DNA of 64,000 nucleotides, from the NCBI RefSeq assembly GCF_000525775.1, contig NZ_JALU01000003.1, positions 39,052 to 103,051 of the forward strand, in the 5' to 3' direction. The notes under the pieces are model-generated. The model worked only from the letters and a program-made list of their open reading frames with translations. It was not told the origin of the DNA and did no database searches. The DNA is from Mogibacterium timidum ATCC 33093. GTDB lineage: Bacteria; Bacillota; Clostridia; Peptostreptococcales; Anaerovoracaceae. Shown piece after piece: positions 9,030-16,852 of this stretch. Position 1 is the first letter of the stretch. Every line of letters starts with the position of its first letter. The position numbers were made by a program, and so were the translations under genes.

Positions 9030-9809
9030 CTACTGTTCGATCTTCCATTTCTTGGCCATCTTGTCATAAGTACCGTTCTCCTTGACGTGCTTGAGCCCGG
9101 TGTTAATCTTCTTGAGAAGTTCCTTGTTGCCCTTCTTGACTGCAATGCCGTTATCTGTGATGCTGTCCGGCTTGATGTCTCCAACCATCTTGAACTTGTC
9201 ACCCTGACTTGCAGAGATATCCACTGCTACCGGCTTATCTACCAATACTGCGTCTACATCGCCGTTCTCGAGCTGCTGCAGAGCTGTTGTGTTCTGGTTG
9301 AGGACGGATACGCTTGACACCTTGCCCTCGTCCTTGAGCTTGTTAGCGATGTCCGCCTGCAGAGTACCTGTTTGAGCTGCAACCTTGAGGCCGTTGCCAC
9401 TAGTAAAGCTGTCCCAACCGGTAATCTTGGTGCTATTCTTCTTGACTAGCAGCACGACTCCTGTCTTGTAATAGGAATCGGAAAAGTCTACCTGTTTGGC
9501 ACGCTCCGGTGTGATGTTCATACCGGCGATTACGATGTCAGCGCTATCTGACTTGAGCGCCGGGATGAGCGCGTCAAAATCAAATGAAGCGAACTCAACC
9601 TCGAAGCCCTGATCCTTGGCAATAGCCTTCATCAGATCCATATCAAAGCCTATGATATCGCCATCCTCGTTTGTTGTATCAAAAGGCGGATAAGTAGGCT
9701 CTGTCCCGACCTTGTATGTCTTACCCTTGCTGCCTGAGCAAGCTGCAAGTGCGCCTGCCATGATAAGGCACATCATAAGTGCCATGATTTTCCCAATTGT
9801 CTTTTTCAT
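9030..9809 (-). CDS. Amino-acid ABC transporter substrate-binding lipoprotein
   Basis: A 259-residue extracellular binding protein (SBP_bac_3 family). A lipoprotein signal peptide ends in the lipobox AGALAAC, so the mature protein should be a diacyl-lipid-anchored receptor. The ligand fold shows VGTEPTYPPFDTTNEDG at the start, FDMDLMKAIAKDQG, and the SADIVIAGMNITPERA and AAQTGTLQADIA stretches typical of polar amino-acid receptors. GGAAAGGAC precedes the ATG. No permease or ATPase gene is adjacent, so it either works with components elsewhere or is an orphan receptor; the exact amino acid cannot be read. Confidence 0.88.
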   Translation of the reverse strand: MKKTIGKIMALMMCLIMAGALAACSGSKGKTYKVGTEPTYPPFDTTNEDGDIIGFDMDLMKAIAKDQGFEVEFASFDFDALIPALKSDSADIVIAGMNITPERAKQVDFSDSYYKTGVVLLVKKNSTKITGWDSFTSGNGLKVAAQTGTLQADIANKLKDEGKVSSVSVLNQNTTALQQLENGDVDAVLVDKPVAVDISASQGDKFKMVGDIKPDSITDNGIAVKKGNKELLKKINTGLKHVKENGTYDKMAKKWKIEQ

Positions 9810-10187
9810 TTCTGTGTCCTTTCCCTAAAATAATGTTAATTATGATTTGACTGTTTGATTGACTATGTGGTTACACACCGTTATGCCGTTTGCATAATTT
9901 ATAGTTGGTATGTATAAATATACTCGTGCAGACCCAAGCTGTCAAGAGGTATTTGAATTTTATTTCATTATCTTGAAATTTTATGCAGAAGAAGGCGTGC
10001 AATATACGGTCTCTGGTATTTATCTGCTGTCTGTTTTTATCCGCTTGTTGTTATAAAGCGGACATGTCTTGGCCAGAAATTTCCCGAAGGGCATAGAATA
10101 GCTTATTCTCTTCAATGCAAAGAAGAGCTTGTCAATAAAAGAAAGGCTTGTCCTGTTTGCGGTCAAGGCTTATACGTTTTGCCTTAA
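9810..10187. other. 378-bp intergenic stretch with a possible gene remnant
   Basis: The right half, on the + strand, holds an open frame without a start codon, ending at 10185 or nearby in a tail with KACPVCGQGLYVLP, i.e. a zinc-ribbon-like CPVCG motif with an earlier Cys ~12 residues before. It may be the decayed end of a small zinc-ribbon protein. The left half is the AT-rich promoter region of the binding-protein gene. No terminator for the AEC gene was found. Confidence 0.3.
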
Positions 10188-11129
10188 CTAGAAAATCCCC
10201 ATATTCTTGAACAGAAACAGCCACCCGAATATCGTCAGTATTGAAAACCCGGTTGTAAATATAACCGCATTGCCTGCCAGATCTCCGTCGCTGCCCATGG
10301 ACTTTGCCATCGTAAACGAAGACACTGCGCATGGTGCAGACATCATGACGATCAGCGATACGAATTCCACGCCGCGGAAACCGAACAGCACAGCCAACGA
10401 GAGGCCTATCGCGGGCTGTATAAGCAGCTTTGTAATTGTTACAATGCTGAGATTACGCCTGTCGGTATTGATGCTCTTGATGTTGAAGGATGCACCGAGC
10501 ATAATCATAGCCATCGGAGTGGTGCATTCGGACATGGTATAGATTACGTTATCTACGGATTTTGGAACCCTGATGTCGAGTACAATTGCGACAGCTGCCG
10601 CCAGAGCACCAAGGATAATCGGGTTCATGATAATCTTGCTGAACATTTTGGAGATGTCGGCATGCCCGCCGCGATAGTACTCAAGGATGATAACCGCTAT
10701 TATATTGTAAATAGGTACGATGACAGCCACGAGGACGGCTGTCGTCGAGACGTTGCCTCGACCGCAAATATTCAAAGCAATCGGCAGTCCCATCAGCACA
10801 AAGTTGCTGCGGTACATTGCCTGAATCATGGCGCCGCGGGTCTCCGGACGTTTCTCTATCCTGTGCACGATCGGTACGCTCGCTGCGATGAAGGCAAACA
10901 GGAATACTATGGCAAATATTGTGAGTCCGAGATTGAAAGCCGTGCCCAGCTTTGCCCCATAAAGGTTCTCGAACATCATCGGCGGAAATAGCACAATAAA
11001 GACGAGGTGATTGAATCTGCTCACCTCGTCGTCATTTATCAGTCCTGCTCGCTTGACGAGCATCCCGATCAGTAGATAAATCATCAGCGGAATAACCGCA
11101 TTTATACAAATCCAGAAATTCTGTACCAT
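10188..11129 (-). CDS. AEC-family (auxin efflux carrier type) transporter
   Basis: A 313-residue membrane protein with about ten hydrophobic helices, of the AEC family whose bacterial members move malate, malonate or other organic acids. The pattern NAVIPLMIYLLIGMLVKRAG at the N-terminus and the C-terminal MSAPCAVSSFTMAKSMG are typical. The start codon shares its A with the stop of the isocitrate dehydrogenase gene (TAATG), so translation is likely coupled. Sitting at the end of a citrate-to-2-oxoglutarate operon, it plausibly exports or imports a di- or tricarboxylate of that pathway; this is context only. Confidence 0.85.
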   Translation of the reverse strand: MVQNFWICINAVIPLMIYLLIGMLVKRAGLINDDEVSRFNHLVFIVLFPPMMFENLYGAKLGTAFNLGLTIFAIVFLFAFIAASVPIVHRIEKRPETRGAMIQAMYRSNFVLMGLPIALNICGRGNVSTTAVLVAVIVPIYNIIAVIILEYYRGGHADISKMFSKIIMNPIILGALAAAVAIVLDIRVPKSVDNVIYTMSECTTPMAMIMLGASFNIKSINTDRRNLSIVTITKLLIQPAIGLSLAVLFGFRGVEFVSLIVMMSAPCAVSSFTMAKSMGSDGDLAGNAVIFTTGFSILTIFGWLFLFKNMGIF

Positions 11130-12325
11130 TATAACCTCGACATGACTTCATTTGCGTACTCGCGGCAAGTTGCGCCGCCTGCCAGTCCGGTCATGCGTGC
11201 GCCGAGCTTCTCATCGGCTGCTGCCAGCGCTGTCTCAAGCTTGTCTGACTCCGCTGCGTATCCGACGTGGGACAGCATCATAGCCGCGGCCTTGAGCAGA
11301 CTCGCCGGATTGGCGTACTCGCCCAGCCCTTCTTCAATCATGCGCGGTGCACTGCCATGAATAGCTTCAAATATAGCGTAGTTCCTGCCGATATTTGCGC
11401 TGCCTGCCGTGCCGACACCGCCTTGGATCTGAGCTGCTTCGTCAGTTATTATATCACCATACAGGTTAGGAAGCACGAAAACCTCAAAATCGCTTCTGAT
11501 GTCCGCGTTGACCAGGTTGGCAGCCATAATGTCGATGAACCATGAGTCTGTCTCGATTTCCGGATAATCCTCGGCAACTTCGCGGCAGATGTTGAGGAAG
11601 TTGCCGTCAGTCTTTTTCATGATATTGGCTTTGGTAATAATCGATACACGCTTCTTACCGTTGGCTCTAGCATACTCGTAGGCCGCACGAGCTATTCGCC
11701 TCGTCCCTTCGTCCGTCGTAACCTTGAAATCCACCGCGAACTCGCCTCTGATATACTCACCTCTGCTGCCGAGGGCATACTCACCCTCGGTATTCTCGCG
11801 GAAGAAGGTCCAATCTATACCCTCTTCAGGAATCACCACCGGTCTGACGTTGGCGAACAGATCGAAGGCCTTGCGCAGATAGACGTTGGCGCTTTCGATA
11901 TTGGCTGCATTCATGGCTGCGTTAGGTGTCGTCGTCGGCCCCTTGAGGAGGACGTCGCACTCCTGCATCGCTGCCATGATGTTGTCCGGGACTGTCTTGC
12001 CTGCGGCCAGTCTGTTCTCCAGAGTGAATCCGCCGATCGGACGCAGCGCGACTTCACCGCCGGCAAGTCTGTCCCGGAGCAATGTGTTAAGCACTGCTTC
12101 GACTTCTCGCATGATGATCGGTCCGATTCCGTCACCACCTGCGGTGCCGATTATTATCTGCTTTGCCTTATAATTACCGGAGAATTCCGTACTCATCGGC
12201 TCCGCAGCTCTCTCGCTTCTCATGCGCTCATTTCTGGCAACCTGCTCGCGCAGCATCGACTCGAAATTCTGAACTGCCGCTGCGATGTCGTGCTCAATTT
12301 CAGTGCTGTATGTGCTCTTACTCAT
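11129..12325 (-). CDS. icd: Isocitrate dehydrogenase, isopropylmalate/isocitrate dehydrogenase family (probably NAD-dependent)
   Basis: A 398-residue beta-decarboxylating dehydrogenase. Conserved wording: GGDGIGPIIMREVEAVL (N-terminus), FRENTEGEYALGSRG (substrate Arg/Ser region), NIMKKTDGNF, DIMAANLV, NLYGDIITDEAAQIQGGVG (metal-binding Asp) and AIHGSAPRM (cofactor loop). Isocitrate rather than isopropylmalate is inferred from the preceding aconitase and Re-citrate synthase genes. ATG 12325 is used because GGAG stands 9 bases upstream; a TTG four codons earlier overlaps that site. It starts 14 bases after the aconitase stop. Product 2-oxoglutarate would feed glutamate synthesis. Confidence 0.85.
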   Translation of the reverse strand: MSKSTYSTEIEHDIAAAVQNFESMLREQVARNERMRSERAAEPMSTEFSGNYKAKQIIIGTAGGDGIGPIIMREVEAVLNTLLRDRLAGGEVALRPIGGFTLENRLAAGKTVPDNIMAAMQECDVLLKGPTTTPNAAMNAANIESANVYLRKAFDLFANVRPVVIPEEGIDWTFFRENTEGEYALGSRGEYIRGEFAVDFKVTTDEGTRRIARAAYEYARANGKKRVSIITKANIMKKTDGNFLNICREVAEDYPEIETDSWFIDIMAANLVNADIRSDFEVFVLPNLYGDIITDEAAQIQGGVGTAGSANIGRNYAIFEAIHGSAPRMIEEGLGEYANPASLLKAAAMMLSHVGYAAESDKLETALAAADEKLGARMTGLAGGATCREYANEVMSRL

Positions 12326-12339
12326 TTCAATCTCCAATC

Positions 12340-14262
12340 CTAGTTACCGAGTGCTGTGTAATCCAGCAATCCGCCGGCCAGCAGAACAGCCTTCTGCCTC
12401 TCAGCTAAATCCATGCGCAGCGGAATCTCCTTGTCTCCGGCATGCAACACGATTCTATCATCTGCAAGAGCAGCTCTGACATTATCCAGTCTGAGTTCAT
12501 CGCTCTGCTCTATCCTGTCATAATCCTCGGGCTTCTCAAATATCAGCGGCAAGATGCCTGCGTTTACCAGATTTGCCGCGTGGATTCTGGCAAAGCTCTT
12601 GGCTATTACCGCCTTTATTCCGAGATGCAGCGGCGCTAGCGCTGCGTGCTCCCTTGACGAGCCCTGACCGTAATTGGATCCTCCTACAATGAAGCCCTTG
12701 CCGGCTGCCTTTGCTCTGGATGCGAAGGTCTCATCCACTACGTTGAAGCAGAACTCCGAGATCTTAGGCACGTTGGATCTGTATGGCAGCACCTTGGCTC
12801 CTGCCGGCATGATGTGATCTGTGGTGATGTTATCACCTACCTTGAGGATGACCGCGGCCTCGATCCGGTCATCCAGCGGGCCGGTCTCCGGGAACGGCTT
12901 GATGTTAGGGCCGCGGAGCACCTCTGCCGTCTCGGCCTCACAGGTCGGCAGCGGTGCGATGATTCCGTCATCGTTGATGCGGAATCTGTCCGGCTGCTGC
13001 GGCCGCTCGATCGGCGGCATGGTTGTCGGATCGGTGATGGTACCTGTAAGCGCAGACGCTGCAGCTGTCTCAGGACTCACCAGGTATACCTGACCGTCCT
13101 TAGTTCCTGAACGTCCGAGGAAATTGCGGTTGAATGTCCGAAGACTTACTCCCCCGGAATTTGGAGCAAACCCCATACCGATACAAGGTCCGCAAGCGCA
13201 CTCTAGGATTCTGGCGCCGGCATCTATCATGGCGGTGAGAGCTCCACTCTCTGCCATCATCGAGAACACCTGCCTCGACCCCGGGGAGATGCCCAGGCTG
13301 ACTCCGTCTGCAATCTTGTGACCTTTCAGCACAGATGCCGCCTTAGTCATGTCGGCAAACGAGGAGTTGGTGCAGGAGCCGATTGCAACCTGATCAACCT
13401 TGATACCGGTCAGCTCGCGAACCGGCTTGACGTTGTCAGGGCTGTGAGGACATGCTGCCATAGGCTCCAGCTCGCTGAGATTGATAGTATAGCGTTCGGC
13501 ATATTCAGCGTCTGAATCGCCGGTCAGAGGAGACCAGTCAGCCTCCCTGCCCTGAGCCGCCATGAACTGCCTGGTCACCTCATCCGACGGAAAAATCGAG
13601 GTGGTAGCGCCCAGCTCAGCGCCCATATTGGTGATAGTAGCCCTCTCAGGTACGCTGAGCGTCGCTACACCCTCGCCGCCGTATTCTACAATCGCACCGA
13701 CTCCGCCTTTGACAGACAGCATCCGCAGAACCTCCAAAATAATATCCTTGGCGCTGACATTAGGGCGGAGCTGTCCGATTAGCTCCACAAAGGTCATCCT
13801 TGGCATAGGTATATGGTAAGCTCCGCCCGCCATGGCAACGGCCACATCCATACCGCCGGCGCCCATCGCCAGCATGCCGAGTCCGCCGCCGGTCGGCGTA
13901 TGCGAATCCGAACCAATCAGAGTCTTGCCCGGAATTCCAAATCTCTCATAATGAACCTGGTGGCAGATGCCGTTGCCGGGCCTGGAAAAATAGATACCGT
14001 GCTTGGCAGCAACACTCTGAATATATCTGTGGTCATCTGCATTCTCAAACCCGGACTGCAGAGTGTTGTGATCGATGTACGCGACTGAACGCTCAGTCTT
14101 GACCTGTGGAATCCCCATCGCCTCAAACTCCAGATACGCCATAGTTCCCGTCGCATCCTGAGTCAGAGTCTGGTCTATCCTTAGCCCAATCTCCTCTCCC
14201 GTCTTCATCTCGCCGCTCACCAGATGAGCCCTAATGATTTTCTCTGCTATTGTATAACCCAT
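12340..14262 (-). CDS. acn: Aconitate hydratase, 640-residue short type
   Basis: Interconverts citrate and isocitrate through a [4Fe-4S] cluster. Cluster ligands are seen in IGSCTNSSFADM and in CACGPCIGMG; GSDSHTPTGGGLGMLAMGAG marks the substrate site, and the swivel domain at the C-terminus carries GGSNYGQGSSREHAA. The length (640) fits the compact bacterial/archaeal 'Aquifex-type' aconitase rather than the ~900-residue AcnA. GGGGAG precedes the ATG. It lies 100 bases after the citrate synthase-like gene and 14 before isocitrate dehydrogenase in the same operon. Confidence 0.93.
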   Translation of the reverse strand: MGYTIAEKIIRAHLVSGEMKTGEEIGLRIDQTLTQDATGTMAYLEFEAMGIPQVKTERSVAYIDHNTLQSGFENADDHRYIQSVAAKHGIYFSRPGNGICHQVHYERFGIPGKTLIGSDSHTPTGGGLGMLAMGAGGMDVAVAMAGGAYHIPMPRMTFVELIGQLRPNVSAKDIILEVLRMLSVKGGVGAIVEYGGEGVATLSVPERATITNMGAELGATTSIFPSDEVTRQFMAAQGREADWSPLTGDSDAEYAERYTINLSELEPMAACPHSPDNVKPVRELTGIKVDQVAIGSCTNSSFADMTKAASVLKGHKIADGVSLGISPGSRQVFSMMAESGALTAMIDAGARILECACGPCIGMGFAPNSGGVSLRTFNRNFLGRSGTKDGQVYLVSPETAAASALTGTITDPTTMPPIERPQQPDRFRINDDGIIAPLPTCEAETAEVLRGPNIKPFPETGPLDDRIEAAVILKVGDNITTDHIMPAGAKVLPYRSNVPKISEFCFNVVDETFASRAKAAGKGFIVGGSNYGQGSSREHAALAPLHLGIKAVIAKSFARIHAANLVNAGILPLIFEKPEDYDRIEQSDELRLDNVRAALADDRIVLHAGDKEIPLRMDLAERQKAVLLAGGLLDYTALGN

Positions 14263-14362
14263 TTTAACGTTACTCCCCTTCAGTCCTCTACCATTCTATG
14301 CTTGATATTCAATGTACCCTTGTGCATCTCATTGCCGGACACAAGCTGTAATACGCTCGCCA

Positions 14363-15751
14363 TTACCAGTTCTTGCCGTCAGTCTCGCCGCTTACGTATT
14401 CATTAACCAGGTGGTCGATCTCATCAGCTCCGATTACCGATACTCTGCCATTGTTGTACTGGTCATCAATCCATCTCTTGATGTAGCTTACAACCTCGCT
14501 ATGCTTATCAACTCTGCGATCGCCCTCGAGATGATACTTCTCATTCAGCCATACCGCAACGCCTGCAGCGCCGCTATTCTGGTTAATCGAAACCAGTGGC
14601 GGTCTGTTTAGGAACTTCTTGGTGTCAAATATATTGTATATCTCTTCATTCTTGAGCAAACCGTCTGCGTGAATTCCCGCCTTGGTGACATTGAAATTCT
14701 TGCCGACGAAAGGAGTCTGCTCAGGAATCTTATATCCGATTATATTCTCGTAGTATTCCGCCAGCTCGGTGATTACCGTCGTATCCATGCCGTCAAGCGT
14801 GCCGCGCAGCTGCGCGTATTCGAAGACCATCGCCTCCAGCGGAACATTCCCGGTTCTCTCCCCTATGCCAAAAAGCGTAGTATTTACCGCAGATGCCCCG
14901 TACAGCCATGCGGTAGCGGCATTTGTAACCGCTTTGTAGAAATCGTTGTGACCGTGCCACTCTATCATATCACTGGGAACACCGGCATAGTGCTGCAACC
15001 CGTAAATGATGCCCGGAACCGAGCGAGGCATAGCGACGCCGCCGTAAGGAATCCCATAGCCGAGGGTGTCGCATGCGCGAATCCTAACCGACATGTTTGC
15101 CTGCTCTGCGAGCTCCTGTATAGCCTTGACGAAAGGAACTACAAATCCGTAGAAATCCGCCCTCGTGATATCCTCGAGATGACAGCGCGGCATAACACCT
15201 GCCTCAAACGCATCCGAAATCACCGACAGATAGTGCTCCATCGCCTGTCTTCTGTTCATGCCCAGCTTGGTGAAGATGTGATAGTCCGAGCAGCTGACCA
15301 AAATGCCGGTCTCCTTGACGCCGATATCGTGAACCAGCTTGAAGTCCTCCTTCTTGGCCCTTATCCACGTTGTTATCTCCGGAAAATCCAAACCCAGCTC
15401 TCTGCACTTCTCGATTGCCCGTCTATCCCTCTCGCTATAGACGAAGAACTCCGTCTGACGAATCTTGCCGTTTGGTCCGGACAGCCTTGACAGCATCCTG
15501 TAGATGTCCACTATCTGATCTACTGTGTATGGTTCGCGCGACTGCTGACCATCGCGAAACGTCGTGTCTGTAATCCATATCTCCTTAGGCATGCCCAATG
15601 GATTTCTCCTAAAGTTAAAGGATACCTTTGGAATCTCCGTATACTCGAAGAATTCACGCATCAAGTTAGGCTCTTCAACATCCTGCAGCCGGTAGTTATA
15701 TGGATCCTGTTCCAGCAGATTTGATTGCTTGTTGATCTTGATGTCATTCAT
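14363..15751 (-). CDS. Re-citrate synthase (isopropylmalate/homocitrate synthase family)
   Basis: A 462-residue HMGL-like TIM-barrel enzyme, expected to condense oxaloacetate with acetyl-CoA to citrate with Re stereochemistry. The family start DTTFRDGQQSREPYT, the metal-binding HGHNDFY pair of histidines, and GIGERTGNVPLEAM are present. This subfamily is often annotated as 2-isopropylmalate or homocitrate synthase, but the downstream aconitase and isocitrate dehydrogenase, absence of leuCD, and resemblance to the Clostridium kluyveri-type enzyme favour Re-citrate synthase. No regulatory leucine-binding domain is attached. The ribosome site before ATG 15751 is weak; an 8-codon open frame ends directly at the start codon. 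Homocitrate synthase remains the main alternative. Confidence 0.8.
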   Translation of the reverse strand: MNDIKINKQSNLLEQDPYNYRLQDVEEPNLMREFFEYTEIPKVSFNFRRNPLGMPKEIWITDTTFRDGQQSREPYTVDQIVDIYRMLSRLSGPNGKIRQTEFFVYSERDRRAIEKCRELGLDFPEITTWIRAKKEDFKLVHDIGVKETGILVSCSDYHIFTKLGMNRRQAMEHYLSVISDAFEAGVMPRCHLEDITRADFYGFVVPFVKAIQELAEQANMSVRIRACDTLGYGIPYGGVAMPRSVPGIIYGLQHYAGVPSDMIEWHGHNDFYKAVTNAATAWLYGASAVNTTLFGIGERTGNVPLEAMVFEYAQLRGTLDGMDTTVITELAEYYENIIGYKIPEQTPFVGKNFNVTKAGIHADGLLKNEEIYNIFDTKKFLNRPPLVSINQNSGAAGVAVWLNEKYHLEGDRRVDKHSEVVSYIKRWIDDQYNNGRVSVIGADEIDHLVNEYVSGETDGKNW

Positions 15752-16020
15752 TTATTTCACGCATAATCCGATTATCATAGATGATATTGGATGTTTCCTT
15801 TCTCCCGTTATTGCCAGGGTAATTAAAATCTAATATACAATTTGTTTATTCACTGTAGACTTGTTTCTACGTAAAATCGGAGTCTCTTGATCTTATCTCT
15901 TGATCTCCGGTCAAACTATCCGTCATATATAGCCCTGCGTTAATCTGCGTTAAATTGTATACATGTATATTAATATGCAATATTTATTATGTCAAGTGAC
16001 CGTCGTCACATGGCCAACCC
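15752..16020 (-). promoter_or_regulatory. Regulatory region of the Re-citrate synthase operon with two tandem direct repeats
   Basis: The gap holds two sets of short direct repeats: TCTCTTGATCT twice (15883-15893 and 15896-15906, perfect, 13-base period) and CTGCGTTAA twice (15935-15943 and 15945-15953, perfect, 10-base period). Next to the second set is AT-rich sequence with TTGCAT...TACAAT (15-base spacer) as a weak leftward promoter. Repeated boxes on one helical face are typical operator architecture; the regulator is unknown. An 8-residue frame (15752-15778) abuts the gene start. Confidence 0.45.
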
Positions 16021-16024
16021 CGCT

Positions 16025-16061
16025 CATAAAAAATTCCCTCGCCGACAGCCCGGCGAGAGGG
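16025..16061 (-). terminator. Rho-independent terminator of the lytS-lytR operon
   Basis: On the - strand a GC-rich stem (CTCGCCG/CGGCGAG plus flanking pairs) is followed by AATTTTTTATG. It begins about 9 bases after the response-regulator stop. Confidence 0.85.
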
Positions 16062-16069
16062 TTCGCATA

Positions 16070-16852
16070 TTACCTATCCAGTATCTCTCTGAGCCGCTTC
16101 ACCTTATCTCTGCTGATTGGCAGAATGGTTTCGGGATAGCCCTCCATCTTGAGACAGTAATTATTCTTACCCCACGGAAACACTTCGCTGACCTTGACCG
16201 GATTAACCATATAACTCTTGTGTATTCGAAACAGGTCCGGCAGCCTGCGCTCCATAATTCCAATTGAATCCGGATCAAAGTATTTATTTCCGGTCATATA
16301 CACGTTGCAGCCTCGTCCGTAGGTTTCAATATACACAATTTTATCCATGTCCACATATATTGTCCTGTCCCTGCCGTGGATCGGCAGCCTGCGTATCGAC
16401 TGCTCTTCTTCAGCCCCTGCCTTCGCAAGCCCTTCTGCTATCTGCGCGGGCTCGCCCTCATTGCGCTGAGCTAATTGCTCTCGCACCTTAGCCACAACTC
16501 GTTCGATGCGTTCCGGCTCAAATGGCTTCATTATGTAGTCGTCAACCTCCAGCTGAAAGGCCTCCACCGCATAATCGGAATACGCCGTGACGAAACATAT
16601 CATCATATCAGGCTGCAGCCTTTGAAAGGTCGGCACAAGCGCTGTGCTCTTCACATCTCCGAGGTTAATATCCAAAAACAGCAGGTCTATGTCGGTATCA
16701 GTCAGCAGCCGAACCGCCGCAACTCCCGAATCAGCATATACAATATGCGCCTCAGGCAGGATATTCTCAAGCTCATAGCGGAGGCCTTCTCTAGCCGGGC
16801 GTTCGTCATCTACAATCGCAATGCTAATCACACTATCTGTCTCCCTGTTCAT
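16070..16852 (-). CDS. lytR: LytTR-family response regulator
   Basis: A 260-residue two-component regulator. Residues ~7-125 form a receiver domain (IAIVDDERPAREG acidic pair, phospho-Asp in LLFLDINLG, Lys in DYIMKPFEPERI). Residues ~155-258 form the LytTR DNA-binding domain (VDMDKIVYIETYGR, FRIHKSYMVNPVKV). ATG 16852 is chosen because GGGGAG stands 7 bases upstream; it overlaps the kinase stop by 20 bases, which implies coupled synthesis with the partner kinase. Targets are probably transport genes, perhaps the symporter gene next to the operon. Confidence 0.92.
   Translation of the reverse strand: MNRETDSVISIAIVDDERPAREGLRYELENILPEAHIVYADSGVAAVRLLTDTDIDLLFLDINLGDVKSTALVPTFQRLQPDMMICFVTAYSDYAVEAFQLEVDDYIMKPFEPERIERVVAKVREQLAQRNEGEPAQIAEGLAKAGAEEEQSIRRLPIHGRDRTIYVDMDKIVYIETYGRGCNVYMTGNKYFDPDSIGIMERRLPDLFRIHKSYMVNPVKVSEVFPWGKNNYCLKMEGYPETILPISRDKVKRLREILDR

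Noticed and set aside
14669..15490. Long + strand open frame (273 codons)
   Set aside because: It lies wholly antisense to the Re-citrate synthase gene and has arginine-rich, low-hydrophobicity translation typical of a shadow frame.
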